The position numbers were made by a program, and so were the translations under genes. Below, in pieces: positions 61,731 through 64,000 of a stretch of DNA of 64,000 nt (its first letter is position 1; the number at the start of each line of letters is the position of its first letter). Below the pieces are notes generated by a model. The model did no database searches. It saw nothing but the letters and a program-made list of their open reading frames with translations, and had not been told where the DNA came from. Source of the DNA: Holophagales bacterium (GTDB lineage Bacteria; Acidobacteriota; Thermoanaerobaculia; Multivoradales; Multivoraceae); assembly GCA_009843505.1 (NCBI GenBank), contig VYDI01000034.1, positions 731,956 to 795,955 of the forward strand. Reading direction: 5' to 3'.

Positions 61731-62183
61731 TCACCCGAAGCCCCGCGCGGCGGCCCGCTTGCCGAAGAGCCACCCCGCGACACAGCCGATCGTGCCGCCG
61801 AGCCACCAGAGAAAGATGTTGAGCCACCGCTGCGCGGGGTCGATCGCCTCGACTGTCAAGTTGAAGATCGTGAACGGGACACCCACGAAGAGGATCGCAG
61901 CAACGATGTAGCCAAACAGGAAGCCTTGGCCGACACCCGGATCAAGGGCGGACTGACGGAGATCCCATCGGCCTAAGCGCGCGTTGTACTGGATCCGGAC
62001 AGCTGTAGCACCCAAGACCAAGGCGAACACAAAGGCGAGAAGCGGCCACAGCGGCCAGAACCGGTCCTGGCGCATGAGGTCGTCCGCCTGAGCGCGGGCG
62101 CAGCCTGCGATCGGCGCGACAGCGAAGAAAAGCACTGGCCACAGCGGCATCCGCCGCGTTGGCCCACCCGCACTACCGACCAT
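61731..62183 (-). CDS. Small multi-span membrane protein
   Basis: 150 residues from ATG 62183 with AGGAGG (62195-62190) 6 nt upstream, the best ribosome binding site of the operon. An N-terminal hydrophobic leader (PLWPVLFFAVAPIAGCARAQ) with a lipobox-like IAGC is followed by three helices: WPLLAFVFALVLGATAV, FLFGYIVAAILFVGVPFTIF and WLNIFLWWLGGTIGCVAGWL. First gene of the operon, 51 bp before the 1599-residue gene. No family recognised. Confidence 0.65.
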   Translation of the reverse strand: MVGSAGGPTRRMPLWPVLFFAVAPIAGCARAQADDLMRQDRFWPLWPLLAFVFALVLGATAVRIQYNARLGRWDLRQSALDPGVGQGFLFGYIVAAILFVGVPFTIFNLTVEAIDPAQRWLNIFLWWLGGTIGCVAGWLFGKRAAARGFG

Positions 62184-62285
62184 CCGCCACCTCCTGGAGC
62201 CGATCGGCACTCTCATTCGATTTCGCCAAACGCCGGACTCTAGACCAACTAGCTGGCCGTCGCCAGTGACCGGCGCCAACCGCCC

Positions 62286-63992
62286 CTACTCCGCAGGCAA
62301 CGCGAACGTGAACAGTGCCCGGCCGGCGGCGATCGTCACATGCTGCTGCCCACCCGCCTCGTAGCTGATCGGCGCCGCGAAGACGTTGCCGCCGAGCCGC
62401 CGGTGCCAGAGTTCCTCGCCGGTATCGGCGTCGAGGGCGTAGAAGATGCCCGCCACGCTGCCACCGAACACCAGGCCGCCCTTGGTGGCAAGCAGGCCGG
62501 ACGTGGACCGCGGCTGGACCTGGTACTCCCACTTCCTGTCGCCGGTCAGCGGATCGATCCCGCGTACCGCGCTGACGTACTGGTCGGCGGGTCCGGCCGC
62601 CTTGCCGTAGCCGCCGACGAAGAGTTCGCCCTCTTCGTACTCCGCCTCGGCCATGTAGTAGAGCATCTCGGCGTCGTAGGCCTGGATGTAGAACAGGCCG
62701 GTGTCGGGGCTGTAGGTGGGTGAGAACCAGTTCGCGGCGCCGCCGATCGTCGGCGCGACGAGGGTGCCCTCCTCGCTGGGGAACATGTTCGGCACCCGGA
62801 TCGGCCGGCCGGTGTCCTGGTCGATTCCCTCGGCCCAGGTCTGCCGCGCGAACTCGCGCGCGAACAGGAACTCCCCGGTCTCGCGGTCCAGCAGGTAGAA
62901 GAAGGCGTTCCGGTTGGCGAACGCCATCAGCTTGCGCTGCTCGCCCTGGTACTCCGCATCGAACAGGATCGGCACCTGGCAGGCGTCCCAGTCATGGACG
63001 TCGTGCGGCGTGAACTGGAACGTCCAGACGATCTCGCCCGTGTCCGGCCGGATCGCCAGCACCGAGTCCGAGTGCAGGTTGTCGCCCTCGCGGACCTCGC
63101 CGTTCCAGTCCGGTCCCGGATTACCCGTCCCCCAGTAGAGAAGATCGAGTTCGGGGTCGTAGGAGCCCGTCATCCAGGTCGGCGCGCCGCCCGTCTTCCA
63201 GGAGTCGCCCTCCCAGGTCTCGTTGCCTGGTTCGCCCGGCCCGGGAATCGTGTAGGTGCGCCACCGGAGTTCGCCGGTGTCCGCGTCGTAGGCATCGAGG
63301 AAGCCCCGGATGCCGTACTCGCCGCCGCCGATTCCCGTGATGACCAGATCGCGGATGACCATCGGCGCCGCCGTGATCGACTGCCCCGTGCGCGGGTTGC
63401 CCACCTCCGTGTCCCAGATCACGGCGCCCGTCTTGGCGTCCAGGGAGACGAGGTGGGCGTCGATCGTGCCCATGTAGAGCCGGTCGCCGCGAACGGCAAC
63501 GCCCCGGTTCTGCTTGCCGCAGCAGAGGGCGAGCTGATCCGGCAACTCGTGCGCGTAGGACCAGTACTGCTGGCCGGTGCGGGCATCGAGCGCGATAACG
63601 ACGTTGTCCGGCGTCGTCGCGTACATCACCTCGTCGATCACCAGGGGCGTCGTTTCCAGTCGACCGAGCGTCGGCATCTGACGAACCCAGCGGAGCTGCA
63701 GATCCGCCGCGTTCGAACGATCGATCTCATCAAGCCGGCTGAAGCGCTGGCTGTCGTACTGGCCCGAGTACATGAGCCAGTTGCCCGGCTCGTCCGCCGC
63801 CGCCTGCAGGCGTTCGTAGGACACGCCGCTCTGGGCGGACACGCCCGTGGCCGCAAGCAGGAACGCCAGGGAAGCGACAGCGCCGAACAGCCTGTTCGGA
63901 GCCGGCGCTACGCGCCGGATGCCGGCGGGAACCCGTGTGGCGCGAATCCGCGCCACACGCGTCACAGTCCGTGCGCCCGTCAGCGGGCGCAC
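62286..63992 (-). CDS. PQQ-dependent dehydrogenase-like beta-propeller protein
   Basis: 568 residues if GTG 63992 is used; GTG 63956 is an alternative and the frame remains open to the window edge, so the 5' end is uncertain. After a signal peptide (LFGAVASLAFLLAATGVSAQ), repeated tryptophan-docking motifs appear (ALDARTGQQYWSY, SLDAKTGAVIWDT, AYDADTGELRWRT, AIRPDTGEIVWTF, ALDADTGEELWHR), i.e. an eight-bladed quinoprotein propeller. LALCCGKQNRGVAV has the vicinal cysteines of PQQ alcohol dehydrogenases. Periplasmic oxidation of an alcohol or sugar; no cytochrome c domain is fused. It lies 102 bp upstream of the seven-gene operon on the same strand. Confidence 0.9.
   Translation of the reverse strand: MRPLTGARTVTRVARIRATRVPAGIRRVAPAPNRLFGAVASLAFLLAATGVSAQSGVSYERLQAAADEPGNWLMYSGQYDSQRFSRLDEIDRSNAADLQLRWVRQMPTLGRLETTPLVIDEVMYATTPDNVVIALDARTGQQYWSYAHELPDQLALCCGKQNRGVAVRGDRLYMGTIDAHLVSLDAKTGAVIWDTEVGNPRTGQSITAAPMVIRDLVITGIGGGEYGIRGFLDAYDADTGELRWRTYTIPGPGEPGNETWEGDSWKTGGAPTWMTGSYDPELDLLYWGTGNPGPDWNGEVREGDNLHSDSVLAIRPDTGEIVWTFQFTPHDVHDWDACQVPILFDAEYQGEQRKLMAFANRNAFFYLLDRETGEFLFAREFARQTWAEGIDQDTGRPIRVPNMFPSEEGTLVAPTIGGAANWFSPTYSPDTGLFYIQAYDAEMLYYMAEAEYEEGELFVGGYGKAAGPADQYVSAVRGIDPLTGDRKWEYQVQPRSTSGLLATKGGLVFGGSVAGIFYALDADTGEELWHRRLGGNVFAAPISYEAGGQQHVTIAAGRALFTFALPAE
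63902..63918. repeat. Palindrome, 7-bp arms
   Basis: CCGGCGC-TAC-GCGCCGG, inside the 5' coding part of the PQQ-type gene. First of three closely spaced hairpins. Confidence 0.6.
63934..63959. repeat. Perfect palindrome, 11-bp arms
   Basis: Arms CGTGTGGCGCG and CGCGCCACACG around a 4-nt loop AATC. Falls within the region that would encode the Arg-rich N terminus of the PQQ-type protein. Confidence 0.75.
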
Positions 63993-63995
63993 GGA
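63968..63995. repeat. Perfect palindrome, 12-bp arms
   Basis: Arms TCCGTGCGCCCG and CGGGCGCACGGA around loop TCAG. No T-run follows on either strand. It spans the GTG at 63992, which therefore is a doubtful start. Resembles a REP-type element or a strong hairpin between genes. Confidence 0.75.
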
Positions 63996-64000
63996 TGACA

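Noticed and set aside
1..64000. CRISPR arrays, tRNA, rRNA, insertion sequences
   Set aside because: No regularly spaced direct repeats, cloverleaf-like sequences, rRNA stretches or transposase domains were noticed by eye; a covariance-model scan was not possible.

Overview
GC-rich, densely packed chromosomal window with very short intergenic gaps and many 4-nt start/stop overlaps. The best clue to the host is the gene at 3513-5261, which belongs to the VWFA-related family typical of Acidobacteriota. Tricorn protease, PQQ-type beta-propeller enzymes, class III CoA-transferases, TonB receptors and three secreted sulfatases fit a free-living or host-associated, polymer- and osmolyte-degrading, Gram-negative acidobacterium-like organism. 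No rRNA, tRNA, CRISPR array or insertion sequence was seen. Taxonomy is inferred.

Layout. 1-2.7 kb: 3' end of a tricorn protease, a methyltransferase and a DoxX protein. 2.7-9.2 kb: a minus-strand operon (Baeyer-Villiger-type monooxygenase, VWFA protein, SDR) divergent from a CoA-transferase and a FabH-like synthase. 9.2-20.1 kb: Nramp-like transporter, serine hydrolase, MDR oxidoreductase, APH-type kinase, FMN alpha-hydroxy-acid oxidase, mini-zincin, DUF1295/PlsC pair and Lon. 20.1-25 kb: a selenoprotein of the ArsC/Spx family with an in-frame UGA and a well-formed bacterial SECIS hairpin, then three sulfatases. 25-29.1 kb: PPK2, a small lipoprotein, and a porin / FMN-binding / membrane-cytochrome-like cassette.

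29-40.6 kb: a catabolic locus. A six-gene minus-strand operon runs TonB receptor, IclR-HTH/GcvT fusion, two CrtI-like FAD oxidoreductases, EamA-like membrane protein, outer-membrane barrel. It is head-to-head with a Rieske oxygenase and a sodium:solute symporter. I infer uptake and demethylation of a small methylated compound. 40.6-45.8 kb: GNAT acetyltransferase, RsgA, and a Dpp-type ABC importer without ATPases.

45.8-62.2 kb: accessory, defence-like region: VapBC-like pair, tandem GFA protein, secreted nuclease, coiled-coil PD-(D/E)XK protein, DUF433 protein overlapping an HsdR_N-type nuclease, a 1.1-kb stretch without a convincing gene, and then the most striking part of the window. This is a compact seven-gene minus-strand operon (62183 to 51977) coding for a small membrane protein, a 1599-residue protein joining a tubulin-like domain to an Hsp70/actin-like ATPase domain, two membrane-anchored accessory proteins, a VWA-like exported protein, and a MotA/ExbB-like plus MotB/ZorB-like pair. 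It resembles Zorya only in having a proton-motive-force-type stator pair with a long cytoplasmic tail; the rest does not match any system I can name. The window closes with a PQQ-type beta-propeller enzyme whose 5' end lies in a cluster of perfect palindromes.
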